This document shows positions 9,296-18,769 of a stretch of 50,979 nt of DNA, piece after piece (position 1 is the stretch's first letter; the number at the start of each line of letters is the position of its first letter). Made by a program: the position numbers and the translations under genes. The DNA lies in assembly GCF_004348345.1 (NCBI RefSeq), contig NZ_SMJZ01000037.1, positions 1-50,979 on the forward strand, given 5' to 3'. A model generated the notes under the pieces. The model did not search any database. It saw only the letters and a program-made list of their open reading frames with translations, and was not told the DNA's origin. This DNA comes from Nonomuraea longispora. Its GTDB lineage: Bacteria > Actinomycetota > Actinomycetes > Streptosporangiales > Streptosporangiaceae.

Positions 9296-9341
9296 CAATT
9301 TAGGCAGATTCGGATGTCTGCGGCACCCGCTTCAGGAGAGC

Positions 9342-9743
9342 TCGAGCCATACGGAGGCCGCTATGTCTACTGATGGGTGGTATGTGATTGCCGCTGAATG
9401 TGCCTCGGTTCCTCGACAATGATCTCCCGCCGCCCATCACTCGACTTCTGTTTTACCTGCTCAGAGCGACATTCGCCGCGAGCGTCTCGCAAGGTGTTCC
9501 CGCTCTTCAGGTGCGGATGCTTCGACTCACTTGGATGGCGCACGGCCGGCATGAGCATGCGTGGCGGCTGCCGTCGCTCATGCGATCCCAGCTCGATCGT
9601 TTCGCCATCGACCGATCTGCTCCGTAGTCGTGTTTGTACGCCGTCCCAGGTAGTCGATGCGCTCAGGTTGCCCGCCGCTCATACTGGTCCCGTGCCGAAC
9701 AGGGGCGATGAGTTCCCACGTGGTGGTTCGAGTGGCTCGGTCG
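9342..9743. other. Non-coding gap
   Basis: About 400 bp without a convincing gene. Positions 9445-9530 resemble 220-300 (same orientation, around CTCAGG/TTCAGG). Nothing else recognised. Confidence 0.35.
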
Positions 9744-10349
9744 CTACACGATAGGACGATGTGGATCGACTGGCACGATTAGACGCGGCCTTGCGAGTAA
9801 GGCCTCGTTGAAGCGAACTCCGCTTTCATGCTCAATGATGGCCAAAAAGATGGCGGTTGCGTCTCTTTCTAGCTCTCTGTCGTCATATAAAGATGCAAGG
9901 AGTGAGGCGTATGGAGTTAGAGGGCCGAGGAACTCTGTCCAGGGAGTGGACGGATTGGCGAGGGGTTCGGGACACTGTACCTCCCCTTCGGCGTCTCCGT
10001 AGCGCACATACAGGGTGCCATTGCCCTCGACGTCCTGGGCTATGTACCAGTGCCTGAGTCCTTGGCCGGCCAGTCGATCGGTCACCTCTTTACGGTCGGG
10101 GTCCGGGTTGATTCCGTCTAGTGTGACGATTCCGTTGTCGATAGCTATCAGCATGAGGTCCTCATCGCCATCGGTGTCATAGGGACCTGGAGGGCCGGCA
10201 GGCTGCGTAAGAGGGGCCGATCGTAGGCGGCGGATGGCTTCCGCCGATGTCAGTTGGCCGGAGTCGGGGATGGTTAGCGTATATGCGAAAATGTCGAGAG
10301 TCAATGTTCTTAGCGTCTCGACATATTCTTCGATCATCGTTTCCAGCAT
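9744..10349 (-). CDS. Acidic hypothetical protein, possible immunity protein
   Basis: 201 residues, acidic, without signal peptide or membrane segment, so probably cytoplasmic. Not recognised as a named family. The N-terminal half holds TLTIPDSGQLTSAEAIRRLR, a pattern reminiscent of actinobacterial small cytosolic proteins adjoining toxins. The middle (EDLMLIAIDNGIVTLDGINP; RHWYIAQDVEGNGTLYVRYG) looks like a beta-rich domain. AGGAGAT lies six bases upstream of the ATG. It lies 105 bp downstream of, and on the same strand as, the big secreted nuclease gene, so a co-transcribed immunity role is possible. That role is inferred from context only. Confidence 0.6.
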   Translation of the reverse strand: MLETMIEEYVETLRTLTLDIFAYTLTIPDSGQLTSAEAIRRLRSAPLTQPAGPPGPYDTDGDEDLMLIAIDNGIVTLDGINPDPDRKEVTDRLAGQGLRHWYIAQDVEGNGTLYVRYGDAEGEVQCPEPLANPSTPWTEFLGPLTPYASLLASLYDDRELERDATAIFLAIIEHESGVRFNEALLARPRLIVPVDPHRPIV

Positions 10350-10454
10350 GCATATCTCCTGTAAGCCGGCGTCCCCCGGGATGAACGATGTCCGCTCATC
10401 CCGGGGCGGTTACGGTGTCGAACTATCGCGAATCATGCCTGGATATGCGCGCTT

Positions 10455-13400
10455 CTACCAATTCCTATACCCTGGCACAATTGCTTTCACTAAGAAGTGA
10501 TCGTACGCTTTAGTACGTTTATCTCCGTCCACACCGAGGATGCGCTGTGAGCCGTAGTACTTGCCGATGTTCTTGCTGTCCTCGTTGTTGTGCTTGTGGT
10601 AGACGGGTCTAACGGAGAATTGTCGAAAATTTGAATCCTTCCCGTTGTTGGCTCCGGTCCACGACCCCTGCATGGTGGACTGAAATGGATACTCGTCACA
10701 TTCATACAGTCTGTGAGAATTTTTCTTCCCCAGCACTGGGTCTGTGTCGTCGTACTCCTTGAAAAGGCTCCGGCAGAGTGCTCTCGACTTGTCGTTGTTT
10801 CCTTTCTTCCAGTTATTATTGACATTTCGTGTCAGATGTCCGGTGGTAGGGGTGCCTGGCATCGCCTTGCTGGCGGCCTTCGGATAAGTGAGGATGGACG
10901 CCTGTAACGCGGTCCAAATATGGCCTGGAACGCTTCGGTAGGCCGTGAGGACGTTACCCTCGTCCTCGTGGGGTTTTCCCGGACGTGTCTCAGTCGTCTC
11001 GTAAGTCGTTTGCGCATACGGCATGATGCAGCCGGTACCGTAGGACTTCACGATGTACGAAGCGGAATCGCATCGGACGGTGGGCACACCCTCCGCGTAG
11101 ATATACCTCGGCTTCTCCGAAGGTACTGCCGGGTACCAGTGTTTGTAGTAGAACCTGGGGTAACAGAACGCAACGAGGTCTTCACCGGCAAGGCCGGGAT
11201 CTGTCTCTTTGGATACGACGGCGAACTCGGCGACCTTGCCGTCACGCCACTGCTGCCAACTGCCCTCTACGTAAGCCGAGTCCATATGACAGTCGGAGTT
11301 CTCGGAGTTCTTCACGCCGAATGCGAGCCACGCCCAATTCCTTGAGGCGCCGTGCGCTTCCACGTCATACAGTTTGATTGACCAACGGGAGATACGATCC
11401 CTCTGGGCCCCCGTCTTCTTGCCGTTGTTGAAAGCGCGTCCGACGATCACCGCTTTGGCGAAGACGCCTCGGTCTATTTCGGGGTTGCCTTCAGGGAGCT
11501 TGAAGTTGCCGACCGCAATTGTCTGGACGGAGCAGTAGGTCTGCCGGTTGAGCGTGAACCCGGGATCGTCGTACGCCCCAGGAGTATCGAGGCATTTCCG
11601 GAAGAGCGGGTCATCGTCGGCCAGGGCACGCGCTGCAGATGTCGGTGTCGCAGCTGCCGGCTCCTCCTGTTTGATGGTGAGATCCTGCCAGCCCGTCCAG
11701 GTCCCCGTGGTTCCGGAACCGGTGAGGCGCGCTCGCCACCTTACGTTCTCGCCAGGCCGCAACTTCCCCTTGGGAACCTGCAACGTCACCCGGGAGTCTC
11801 CGTGATCGGCGGTGGCCTGGCCGGACCAGATCAGCTGCTTGTCCGAGACCACCTTGCCCGCCTTGACAGACTTAGAGGGTTTGCGGGCGACCTCCGTCTC
11901 CACCCTCGCCTCGCCGTCGCGCCCGGCAGACAGCCACGCGGTCAGGCGGGGTGTGCGGGTAGGAGCGACGGTGACGCCGTCCACGCTGCGGCTGTCACCG
12001 ACCGCAAGCTTTCGGACCCCGACAGGCGAGTTCTTTCGCGCCCGCTGGGTCGCCACCCCCGTTTCCGCAGCACCGACATGGGTATTCATGTCAATTTGGA
12101 TCTCGGCCGCGGTCTGGGCGCGGTTGTAGATTCGCACGTCGTCGATGAGGCCGCTGAAGAATTCATCCCTCCAAACGCTGTTGCCGCCCAGGCGCAATGC
12201 GCCGCCGTCGTCGACGAGGTCGCCGTCGATCGGTTCCTGGTCGATCTGTGTGCCGTTGACGTACAGAGTGGCCATGCTGCCGTTGTAGGTGACGGCCAGG
12301 TGACTCCACTGGTTCAGCGGCAGTGGGCTGCCGTTGGACACCCCCCGCGGCCCGTCAGCGGTTTGCAGCCAGCCTAAGGGGAGCAACTCGTCGGCGGAGG
12401 AGTACAGGCCGTAGGAGCCGCTGTCGGCGGTTTCCTTCATCAGCACCGTGTGCCAGTGGTCCGCCGTCGCCGGCTGTACCCATGCCGAAAGCGTCAGCGT
12501 GTTCGTCAGGCGCAGTGATTCGGCGTGTGGAACGGTGACCCAGCTGGAGGAGCCGTTGAAGGACAGGGCTTTACCATGCTTGCCGGTCGTCCAACTGGTG
12601 TCGGTCGCCGCTCCGGTGTTGTTCTGTCCGGACGAGTCCCCGACGCTGGTGCCCGTGCCCTCTTCCATGCCGTAGGCCGCCACCAGTCCCGGCACCGGAT
12701 TGGGCGTGGGATCGGGTGTCGGCGTGGGATCCGGTGTAGGGGTCGGGTCCGGATTCGGGGTGGTGGAGCCGACGGGGGTGTTCATGTCGGCCTGGATCTC
12801 CGTTACGGCCTGGGCGCGGTTGTAGACGCGCACCTCGTCGATCAGGCCGTCGAAGTACTCGCCGAAGACGGAGTTGCCACCGATATGCAGCAGGCCGCCG
12901 TCGTCGTGGAGGCCGCCGCTCATACGGGTCTCATTGACCGGCTGACCGTTGACGAACAGCCGCAGGGCGGCACCGTCGTAGGTGACCGCCAGGTGGCTCC
13001 AGCTGTTGACCGGCAACGGCTCGAAGCCATCAACGTACGACGATTCGTCGGGAGAGGTTTGCACCCAGCCACCCGGAGCTGACAGGTCAGTGGCGGCGTA
13101 CATTGTGTACGAGATGCCCCCGGCGCTCAGCTCCTTGCCCACCACGCTGCTCCAGTCAGCCACTGAAGCCGGGTTAACCCAGGCCGACAGAGTCATCCCA
13201 GTTGCCAGACGCAGCGACGCGGCATCCCCGACGGTGACCACGCTGGAAGAGCCGTCAAACGACAGAGCCTTGCCGTATTTGCCATTCGCCCAGGTGGTGC
13301 CGCTGCCCGCGCCAGTGTTGTTCTGCCCGGAAGAGTCCCCGACGCTGGTGCCCGAGCCCTCGTTCATGCCATAGGCCGCGACCAGCCCCGGCACCGGCGC

Positions 13401-15473
13401 ATTTCCTCCCACGGTCGTAAACGTGGCAGAAAAGTCACGCATGACGTTTCCGACGGCATCTTTGGCCGCCTTGACCTCGATGCGGTATCGCTCAGCTTCC
13501 TTCAGGGCTTGCTCGGGCTTGAGCACCCAGCCCTGATCGCTCGGTTCGATCTCCTCCGTATCAGGATCGTCCCCAATGGGCGTCGCGTTGAAGGCAACAT
13601 CGGTTCCCGCCGCATCCTTCAAAGCGAAAGTCTGGTCTGTTACCGATTCGGTGAACGCGACGCGGATCTCCTCGTCGAGAGCGACGCCGGTGTCACCGTC
13701 GGCTGGCTTCGTCATCACCTCAGGAGCCAGCGTGTCCGCAGTGGGAGGATCCTCCGGGGCATCGACGCTGCCGCCTTCCTCCCGGACGAACTCTTCCAAC
13801 TCCTCCTCGGTCATGTCTTCCGGCATCGGGAGATCGTCCGGGTTGACGGTGACAGACTGAGTGGAGTTCAGCGTTTCTTGACGCGTCTCTTCATGGCTCG
13901 GATCAAGACCAGGCGGGCTGCCGTCCTCGCTCTCCCGGGACCGCTGCTCTGCCAGGTCTTGTGGCGTAGTCCCCCAGTCGCCGTACTGGAATGTGGCCAC
14001 CTCCACCGTGGCAACGGGCTCGTACTCGATAAAGAGGACGGGGCCGCGAGAAGTGAAGGGGTAGGTGTCGTAGCCGCCGTACTCGTCGGAGCGGTAGGAG
14101 CGCCAGTTCTGGGAGACGGTTTCGGTGGGGGAGGTGAGCCGGACGCCTTCGTCGGGCTCACCGGCCACCCACTCGCGCACCATGTCTTCGATGGAGTAGT
14201 ACAGCTCGCCTTCCCCTTCGGGGCAGGGGATGGTCGCGCTGTAGGCGCCTCTGTTGCCGACCTGGCCGTTCACGGTGATGTCCGGTTGGTTGTTCCAGGT
14301 CAGCGTGCTGACGGTCCAGGGATCGGTGATGCGGTGTGCGACGATGCCGGGGTTGTCGTCGCTGCAGGTGTGGGAGTTGTAGTTGTGCAGGCGCAGGTCG
14401 GCGTTGGTGATCGTGGCGCCCATGAGTGGTGTGTCATGGATGTTGAAGCGGATGTAGGCGCGGTGGGTGCGGGTCCCGCTGTGTGAGCGGCCGGCGGTCA
14501 GGGACTCCAGCAGGGCGTTGTCGTCGCCGTTGGGAAGTACGTTGCTGACGTGGGTGTCGCCGGCGATGCCGGTGCCCTCCCAGATTTCCGAGGCGGCGGT
14601 GACCGTGACCGGGTAGGTGACGGCTGGGTCGGTGAGGAAGTCGGCCTTGGCGGTGAGAATCACGCTGTCGCCGTCGATTGCGGCTTTCGCCTGGCTGATG
14701 TGTCCCTGGTCGGGGCTGGCCATAGCGGCGGCGTCCAGCATGGGAGCTGCTGTGAGGTCGTCGACCTCTTTGCCTTTGGCGTTGAGTACGCCGGGGGTCT
14801 TGTCCGGGCCCTTGCCGAGTTTGTGGCCGTCGGGCAGGCGCATGGGCACGCGTAGTTTGAGGTCCTTGGCCGGCCGCTGGCGGATGACGACATCGTGGCG
14901 GAAGCCGCTCGGGGTGACGGTGACCACCAAGTCAGTGCCGGGGCCGTAGGCGTCGGGGTAGGTGGCGCTGTTGTTCTTGACCACCGGTTCGGGCAGCCTG
15001 TCGGGTGCGGCGATGGCCGCTTTACCTTGGGCGCTGGTGTAGGTGACGGCGTCGGTGTTGCCGCCCGTTGACAGGGTGAGCTCGCCCAGGCTGGACTTGG
15101 GCTGGAGGACGCCGTCTTCTTCGATCAGCCGGGTGTCGATCGGCTGCCAGGCGCCGTCCTTCTTGACCCGGATCGGTGTACTGGACAGCTCAACACGTAT
15201 GGTCTTGCCGTCAGGGTTGGCGAAGTAGGTACCCGTTTCCGAGCGCAGCGCCTCGATCTCGACGCGCTTGTTGTCCTTCTTGGCCTGTGCCAGCGCGGCC
15301 CCTGCCGGGGTGCTGGTGTTGGCTGGTGGAGTCGTGGCGGCGGGGGATGGCGTGGGGCCCTGGGCGATCGCGGGTGCGCTCATAAGTGAAAGCGGCAGTG
15401 TGAGGACGGCGATCAGAGCGGCGCGGCGGCGCGTCCGGGCAGATAAGCCAGACGCTAATCGTGATGTGTTCAC
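10455..15473 (-). CDS. Secreted LamG/NucA-NucB nuclease
   Basis: 1672 residues. Sec signal peptide at 1-38 (RTRRRAALIAVL...APAIA). The N-terminal region is typical of RHS-type exoproteins. A DNRLRE-like module spans about 300-450 (HRAYIRFNIHDTPLM, LTWNNQPDITVNG). A bacterial Ig-like (SbsA-type) domain lies at about 584-681, then two LamG/concanavalin-like jelly rolls at about 690-888 and 928-1124, each starting GLVAAYGM-x-EG-x-GTSVGDSSGQN and ending GLID-[DE]-VR-[IV]-YNRAQ. They are joined by a DPTPTPDPTP linker. The C-terminus (about 1575-1672: CDEYPFQST, NFRQFSVRPV, YYGSQRILGVDGD, DHFLV) matches the NucA/NucB extracellular deoxyribonuclease family. It is expected to be exported, bind wall glycans through LamG, and degrade DNA outside. 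The start is GTG with AAGGCTGGA close upstream. It has no RHS shell and no Hint domain. Confidence 0.85.
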   Translation of the reverse strand: MNTSRLASGLSARTRRRAALIAVLTLPLSLMSAPAIAQGPTPSPAATTPPANTSTPAGAALAQAKKDNKRVEIEALRSETGTYFANPDGKTIRVELSSTPIRVKKDGAWQPIDTRLIEEDGVLQPKSSLGELTLSTGGNTDAVTYTSAQGKAAIAAPDRLPEPVVKNNSATYPDAYGPGTDLVVTVTPSGFRHDVVIRQRPAKDLKLRVPMRLPDGHKLGKGPDKTPGVLNAKGKEVDDLTAAPMLDAAAMASPDQGHISQAKAAIDGDSVILTAKADFLTDPAVTYPVTVTAASEIWEGTGIAGDTHVSNVLPNGDDNALLESLTAGRSHSGTRTHRAYIRFNIHDTPLMGATITNADLRLHNYNSHTCSDDNPGIVAHRITDPWTVSTLTWNNQPDITVNGQVGNRGAYSATIPCPEGEGELYYSIEDMVREWVAGEPDEGVRLTSPTETVSQNWRSYRSDEYGGYDTYPFTSRGPVLFIEYEPVATVEVATFQYGDWGTTPQDLAEQRSRESEDGSPPGLDPSHEETRQETLNSTQSVTVNPDDLPMPEDMTEEELEEFVREEGGSVDAPEDPPTADTLAPEVMTKPADGDTGVALDEEIRVAFTESVTDQTFALKDAAGTDVAFNATPIGDDPDTEEIEPSDQGWVLKPEQALKEAERYRIEVKAAKDAVGNVMRDFSATFTTVGGNAPVPGLVAAYGMNEGSGTSVGDSSGQNNTGAGSGTTWANGKYGKALSFDGSSSVVTVGDAASLRLATGMTLSAWVNPASVADWSSVVGKELSAGGISYTMYAATDLSAPGGWVQTSPDESSYVDGFEPLPVNSWSHLAVTYDGAALRLFVNGQPVNETRMSGGLHDDGGLLHIGGNSVFGEYFDGLIDEVRVYNRAQAVTEIQADMNTPVGSTTPNPDPTPTPDPTPTPDPTPNPVPGLVAAYGMEEGTGTSVGDSSGQNNTGAATDTSWTTGKHGKALSFNGSSSWVTVPHAESLRLTNTLTLSAWVQPATADHWHTVLMKETADSGSYGLYSSADELLPLGWLQTADGPRGVSNGSPLPLNQWSHLAVTYNGSMATLYVNGTQIDQEPIDGDLVDDGGALRLGGNSVWRDEFFSGLIDDVRIYNRAQTAAEIQIDMNTHVGAAETGVATQRARKNSPVGVRKLAVGDSRSVDGVTVAPTRTPRLTAWLSAGRDGEARVETEVARKPSKSVKAGKVVSDKQLIWSGQATADHGDSRVTLQVPKGKLRPGENVRWRARLTGSGTTGTWTGWQDLTIKQEEPAAATPTSAARALADDDPLFRKCLDTPGAYDDPGFTLNRQTYCSVQTIAVGNFKLPEGNPEIDRGVFAKAVIVGRAFNNGKKTGAQRDRISRWSIKLYDVEAHGASRNWAWLAFGVKNSENSDCHMDSAYVEGSWQQWRDGKVAEFAVVSKETDPGLAGEDLVAFCYPRFYYKHWYPAVPSEKPRYIYAEGVPTVRCDSASYIVKSYGTGCIMPYAQTTYETTETRPGKPHEDEGNVLTAYRSVPGHIWTALQASILTYPKAASKAMPGTPTTGHLTRNVNNNWKKGNNDKSRALCRSLFKEYDDTDPVLGKKNSHRLYECDEYPFQSTMQGSWTGANNGKDSNFRQFSVRPVYHKHNNEDSKNIGKYYGSQRILGVDGDKRTKAYDHFLVKAIVPGYRNW

Positions 15474-15904
15474 TCCAGCCTTTCGAACAGAGGTAGCAAA
15501 ACGGAGTGATCACCACACGGGCAGGAACTAAAAGTAAAGATCGTTTTCAGTAACGGGAAAGACTTGCTCCGTAACAGCGCAACCGCCCTCTCCTGCGGGT
15601 CGGCACTCGGACCTGCACAGGCCTTACGTCAGATGTATCAAGCCCCTCCTGGTGTAAGCCTGTCCTCGCTCGAATCCGGGGGGCCTTCCGGAGACTGACC
15701 ATTTGCCCTCGGATCAGGCATAGTTATCGACTCTCGCCGGGTGCTCACTGCCGTCCACGTCATCATGCACCGCGACGCCATACGGGAGCCACGCGGCACC
15801 GTTGGTGGGATCACGCCTATCGACGGTCTCGCCGCGTCAAGACGGCTAATGGGGGGAAAGCTCGATATCGCCCGCGTTTGCCCATCGACAGGGTCTGCGA
15901 GGAG
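15474..15904. other. Upstream region of the nuclease gene; no gene seen
   Basis: 431 bp. The part next to 15473 must hold the promoter of the minus-strand nuclease gene, but no clear -35/-10 pair was recognised. The rest shows no supported coding sequence and borders an RHS fragment. Confidence 0.4.
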
Positions 15905-16440
15905 TTATAGATCGGAAGCCTGCGGGCGGCCGACGCGGGCGGCATGGAGCGGCTGGTCTCGCGTAACAGTCGCTTGCTCACTGACGCCGTGCAGGCGCCA
16001 GCGGACTTTCCGCCCGTCGGTGAGCGTGCCCGCGGGAACGGCGACGCTCGCCCCCGTGCCGAAGGCGATGTTGTCCACGGCGCCGGCCCAGATCGGTCCG
16101 CTGCCCTGCCCATCGAGTGCGGACGGTTCGTGCTCGATCTCGGCTTCTACGCGCAGCGCCTGGCCGGTCGGATGGGTGAGGGTGGCCTGCAGCGTGGGGG
16201 CGACCGTGTCGGCCACCCCCACGACGTCCACCACCTTCGACGGGGCGATGGTCAGGCCGGTGGCGGTGGGCTTGGGCAGGCTGACGGTGAAGGACCGCCA
16301 GGCCGACCAAGCGGATGTGGCGGTGGGTGAGACCGCGCCGGATCGCCAGCGCACCTTCCAGCCATCGTTCAGCGTGTCCGCCGGAACGGTGATGCTCGCC
16401 TGGGTGCCGTCGGGACCTTCATGTGCCACCGACCGCCATC
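15905..16440 (-). pseudogene. RHS-type N-terminal module fragment
   Basis: The minus strand encodes a fibronectin/sugar-binding-like segment found before the shell of actinobacterial RHS proteins: VAHEGPDGTQASITVPADTL, NDGWKVRWRSGAVSP, TSAWSAWRSFTVSLPKPTAT, TLQATLTHPTGQALRVEAEI and VDNIAFGTGASVAVPAGTLTD-GRKVRWR. Two related repeats (ending DGWKVRWR and DGRKVRWR) are visible. The open frame extends to 16576, but the first ~40 residues are unlike the family, and the sequence stops at 15905 without the expected continuation. It is a stranded piece of a larger gene. It could be the displaced front of an RHS toxin such as the one at 454-6204, although that gene is on the other strand. Confidence 0.6.
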
Positions 16441-16449
16441 CTCGGTGGC

Positions 16450-16994
16450 GCAGCGTACCGTCGCCGGCCAGGACGACGGGATCCCGCTTCGGATGCTCGG
16501 CCAGCGCAGCCATGACCTGAGACAGCGATCTTCTTCGCTGGCGTTTTCGGCCGCCGAGTTGAACTATCGCCAGCAATTAGCGCATCCTGCTCTTCCTTGC
16601 CGCGTCCCTCGGAGCAGAAGTCCACCCGCCCGGCGGAAACGCGTTTCTGAACGGGCATGCGTGGCACGTCGACGCGGTGTTGGCCTCCGCAGCTCGACGG
16701 CAGGTGGGCGGCCAACTGGTCACCGTACTCAGTGCGTGGCGGCATCGTGCCTGGGTAGTGGTGGCGACGGGGGGTTCCGGCTGAGCGGAGCCGCAGCAGG
16801 CGCGCCACCACCGCCAAGCCGCGGTGGGGCGCGGCGATGTTGATCGGCAGGCGGTTGATCAGTCGCCAAGGCTGCGGCGGCACGTTGGAAGCGGTGTCGC
16901 TGGATTGGACCCATGAAGGGGGCGTTCCTTCTGGAAGGCGAAGGCCTATGAGGGGTGGCCGAGTCCGGCCTCTGCTGAAGTGGTCACGCTCGGG
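16450..16994. other. Degraded region, no gene supported
   Basis: About 545 bp with several overlapping open frames on both strands, none with recognisable motifs. It separates the RHS fragment from the attachment-site repeat. Confidence 0.35.
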
Positions 16995-17250
16995 TGTGCG
17001 CACGTGTATGGCACGATCTACGGCCGTGTTGGTCCTGGGCTTGGGCATCGTGGTGGGTTGCCGGAGACCTGAATGGCCCAGAAACGGGAGTTGACCTGGG
17101 AAAACGCCGCCAAGATCATCCCGACCATATCCCCGGATCATGGTCCTACGGCTGCATACGGGCGCTCTCGGCTGCCTATCGAGGTCCACAAAGCAAAAGA
17201 CCTGCGGCCGTAAAACCGCAGGCCGGAGGGCAGAAGGCCTGGTCAGATGC
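16995..17250. repeat. Att-flanking repeat, copy B
   Basis: Counterpart of 7361-7614 (about 80% identical by eye). It contains a TGCGCACGTGTATGGCACGA arm, then a 46-codon frame (17073-17213: MAQKRELTWENAAKIIPTIS followed by PDHGPTAAYGRSRLPIEVHK) that is interrupted by a stop in copy A, so its coding status is doubtful. A hairpin at 17199-17224 (GACCTGCGG/CCGCAGGCC) followed on the minus strand by TTTT resembles the terminator that once followed a tRNA 3' end. Confidence 0.6.
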
Positions 17251-17293
17251 GTGCCCCCGGCAGGATTCGAACCTGCGGCACCCGCTTTAGGAG
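17251..17293 (-). other. 43-bp att core, copy of the tRNA-Arg 3' half
   Basis: These 43 bp are identical to 47176-47218 inside the tRNA-Arg gene, covering the acceptor 3' strand, T arm, variable loop and anticodon-stem part up to the CCT anticodon. After 17293 the identity stops. Same orientation as the tRNA, so the pair forms direct repeats bounding a 30-kb segment (17.29-47.18 kb) that holds the CRISPR-Cas locus, the AICE and the WXG operon. It is interpreted as the far attachment site of an island integrated in tRNA-Arg. Confidence 0.8.
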
Positions 17294-17506
17294 TCAGATG
17301 AGCTCGCACGGAGTTTTCCCAGCTCAATGGGTATGCGTCGGGGCTGCGGGAGGGAACTTGCGCACGCATTTGGCACACGGGATGGACAGCCGGGCCTGCG
17401 CTTGCTTGCTCTGGTGCTGCTAGAGGCGAAGAAGTCGGAAGACGGGATCATGTATGCGTGCACCGGGAGCACCCTGAAGGTCGCCAAGGATGACGCGGTC
17501 ATATAG
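17294..17506. other. Gap between att core and array 1
   Basis: 213 bp with no gene. TTGCGCACGCATTTGGCAC at 17359-17377 repeats the motif at 47051-47069 (one mismatch) and variants at about 16996 and 7361. This may be an integrase arm-type site. CACCGGGAGCACC near 17460 may be a wrecked CRISPR repeat. Confidence 0.35.
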
Positions 17507-18564
17507 AGACTCGTCCCCGCGTGCACGGGGGCGTTGAGGGGTAGGCGGAGCGCCGCCGCAGGAGCATCCTCGCGTGCGTGGGGAGTACTCGCCGACCGCG
17601 AACGCGATGCGGTTCCAGCTGGGACCATCCCCGCGTGCGCGGGGAGCACAAGTCCGAGAAGATCCTTGCGGCGGTACGGCAGGGACCATCCCCGCGTGCG
17701 CGGGGAGCACGCCGAGTAGTCCAGACGCAGCGAGGCGGCGTCGGGACCATCCCCGCGTGCGCGGGGAGCACAACGCCTGGCTCGGCCGGTGCGGCGCGGC
17801 GTGGGGACCATCCCCGCGTGCGCGGGGAGCACGCGCCCGGCACCCGGCCGGACTATCCGACGTCGGGACCATCCCCGCGTGCGCGGGGAGCACCAGCCGC
17901 AGCGGCAGGCTGACGGCCTGCCCGAGGGACCATCCCCGCGTGCGCGGGGAGCACGATGAGGATCAGCACCTCGACGGCATCCAGGTGGGACCATCCCCAC
18001 GTGCGCGGGGAGCACCAGGCCGCGATGATCTCCCGCGCGTGCCGGCGGGGACCATCCCCGCGTGCGCGGGGAGCACAGCGGGCACAGGCAAGTCGATCTC
18101 CCTGAGGAGGGACCATCCCCGCGTGCGCGGGGAGCACACGCCCAGCGCCGTCAGCACAGCCAGAACGCTGGGACCATCCCCGCGTGCGCGGGGAGCACTT
18201 CGAGGTGACCGACCAGATGAACGCCCTTCCGGGACCATCCCCGCGTGCGCGGGGAGCACCCTGAACATCGGACATGTGGGGGCCTTTCTGCGGGACCGTC
18301 CCCGCGTGCGCGGGGAGCACCAAAACGGACGAAGCGCCAATATGGCCGCGCCGGGACCATCCCCGCGTGCGCGGGGAGCACAAAGCGACGCACGAAATCC
18401 TCACTCCCGACGTGGGACCATCCCCGCGTGCGCGGGGAGCACCTGGCCAAGAGCCTGGAGATCCAGAAGGAGCGGGGACCATCCCCGCGTGCGCGGGGAG
18501 CACCCGGCCCTCCTGCACGTCCAGGACGGGGGGCAGGGACCATCCCCGCGTGCGCGGGGAGCAC
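17507..18564 (-). CRISPR. CRISPR array 1, type I-E
   Basis: There are 16 near-perfect 29-bp repeats at 17621 and every 61 bp to 18536-18564, with 32-bp spacers. On the plus strand the repeat starts GGGACCATCCCCGCG and ends GCGGGGAGCAC. Two degenerate units at the left (17507 and 17560) mark the leader-distal end. Variants occur at 17987 (CCCCACG) and 18292 (GGGACCGTCC). The leader lies on the right, so transcription runs leftward, away from cas3. Cas6e should cut in the CCCCGCG/CGCGGGG hairpin. The spacer at 18443-18474 (second from the leader) is the reverse complement of the third spacer of array 2, i.e. the same spacer. Confidence 0.97.
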
Positions 18565-18769
18565 TCTCGCTGACCTGCGACGTTGTCAGCGTAGGGGCGC
18601 GAAATTGAGCACTTCCAATGAATGGGACGAAACGGTCATTTCGTGTATCAAGCTGCTGTTTGGTCGTTCCATGCTGCATATCTGCGGACTGTTAGACAAC
18701 TCGGGCCCGGTGCGATCGGTCTCGCGTTGTTTCGCGCAAAGCTGTTTCGAGCCACGCTGATGCACTTTA
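18565..18769 (-). promoter_or_regulatory. Leader of array 1 and cas3 upstream region
   Basis: Read on the minus strand the leader ends CGCAGGTCAGCGAGA next to the first repeat. A block GTCCCATTCATTGGAAGTGC lies at 18609-18628, ending with TC at 18607-18608, exactly 42 bp from the repeat. The same block and spacing recur at arrays 2, 3 and 4, so it is probably the leader anchor for adaptation. The region must also carry the rightward cas promoter; no clear box was identified. Confidence 0.7.

Larger units (their letters stand above)
7639..9319 (+). mobile_element. IS110-family insertion sequence
   Basis: A 1681-bp element with no terminal inverted repeats. It contains one DEDD/Ser recombinase gene, a long non-coding left end (427 bp before the start codon) and a very short right end (22 bp after the stop). 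This is the architecture of the IS110 subgroup, whose bridge RNA is encoded upstream of the recombinase. Left end starts AATGACTG, right end finishes TTCGGATGT, and CT occurs at both junctions, matching the CT core used by IS110-type bridge recombinases. The target is the T-arm region of a tRNA-Arg fragment. Confidence 0.75.
7615..9341 (-). other. tRNA-Arg 3'-end remnant (att site) split by IS110
   Basis: Positions 7615-7638 and 9320-9341 together reconstruct the tRNA-Arg 3' half (compare 47176-47221) with one T-to-C change in the anticodon-loop part. The two halves are separated by an IS110-family insertion and each is bordered by the dinucleotide CT (7637-7638 and 9318-9319). It lacks the 5' half of a tRNA, so it is not a functional gene; it is the core of an attachment site left by integration of an element at the tRNA. 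Confidence 0.75.

Noticed and set aside
17574..18608. Long open frames across array 1 and similar ones over arrays 2-4
   Set aside because: A 61-bp repeat period gives periodic pseudo-proteins (PSPRARGA, PRVRGEH); they are translations of CRISPR repeats.
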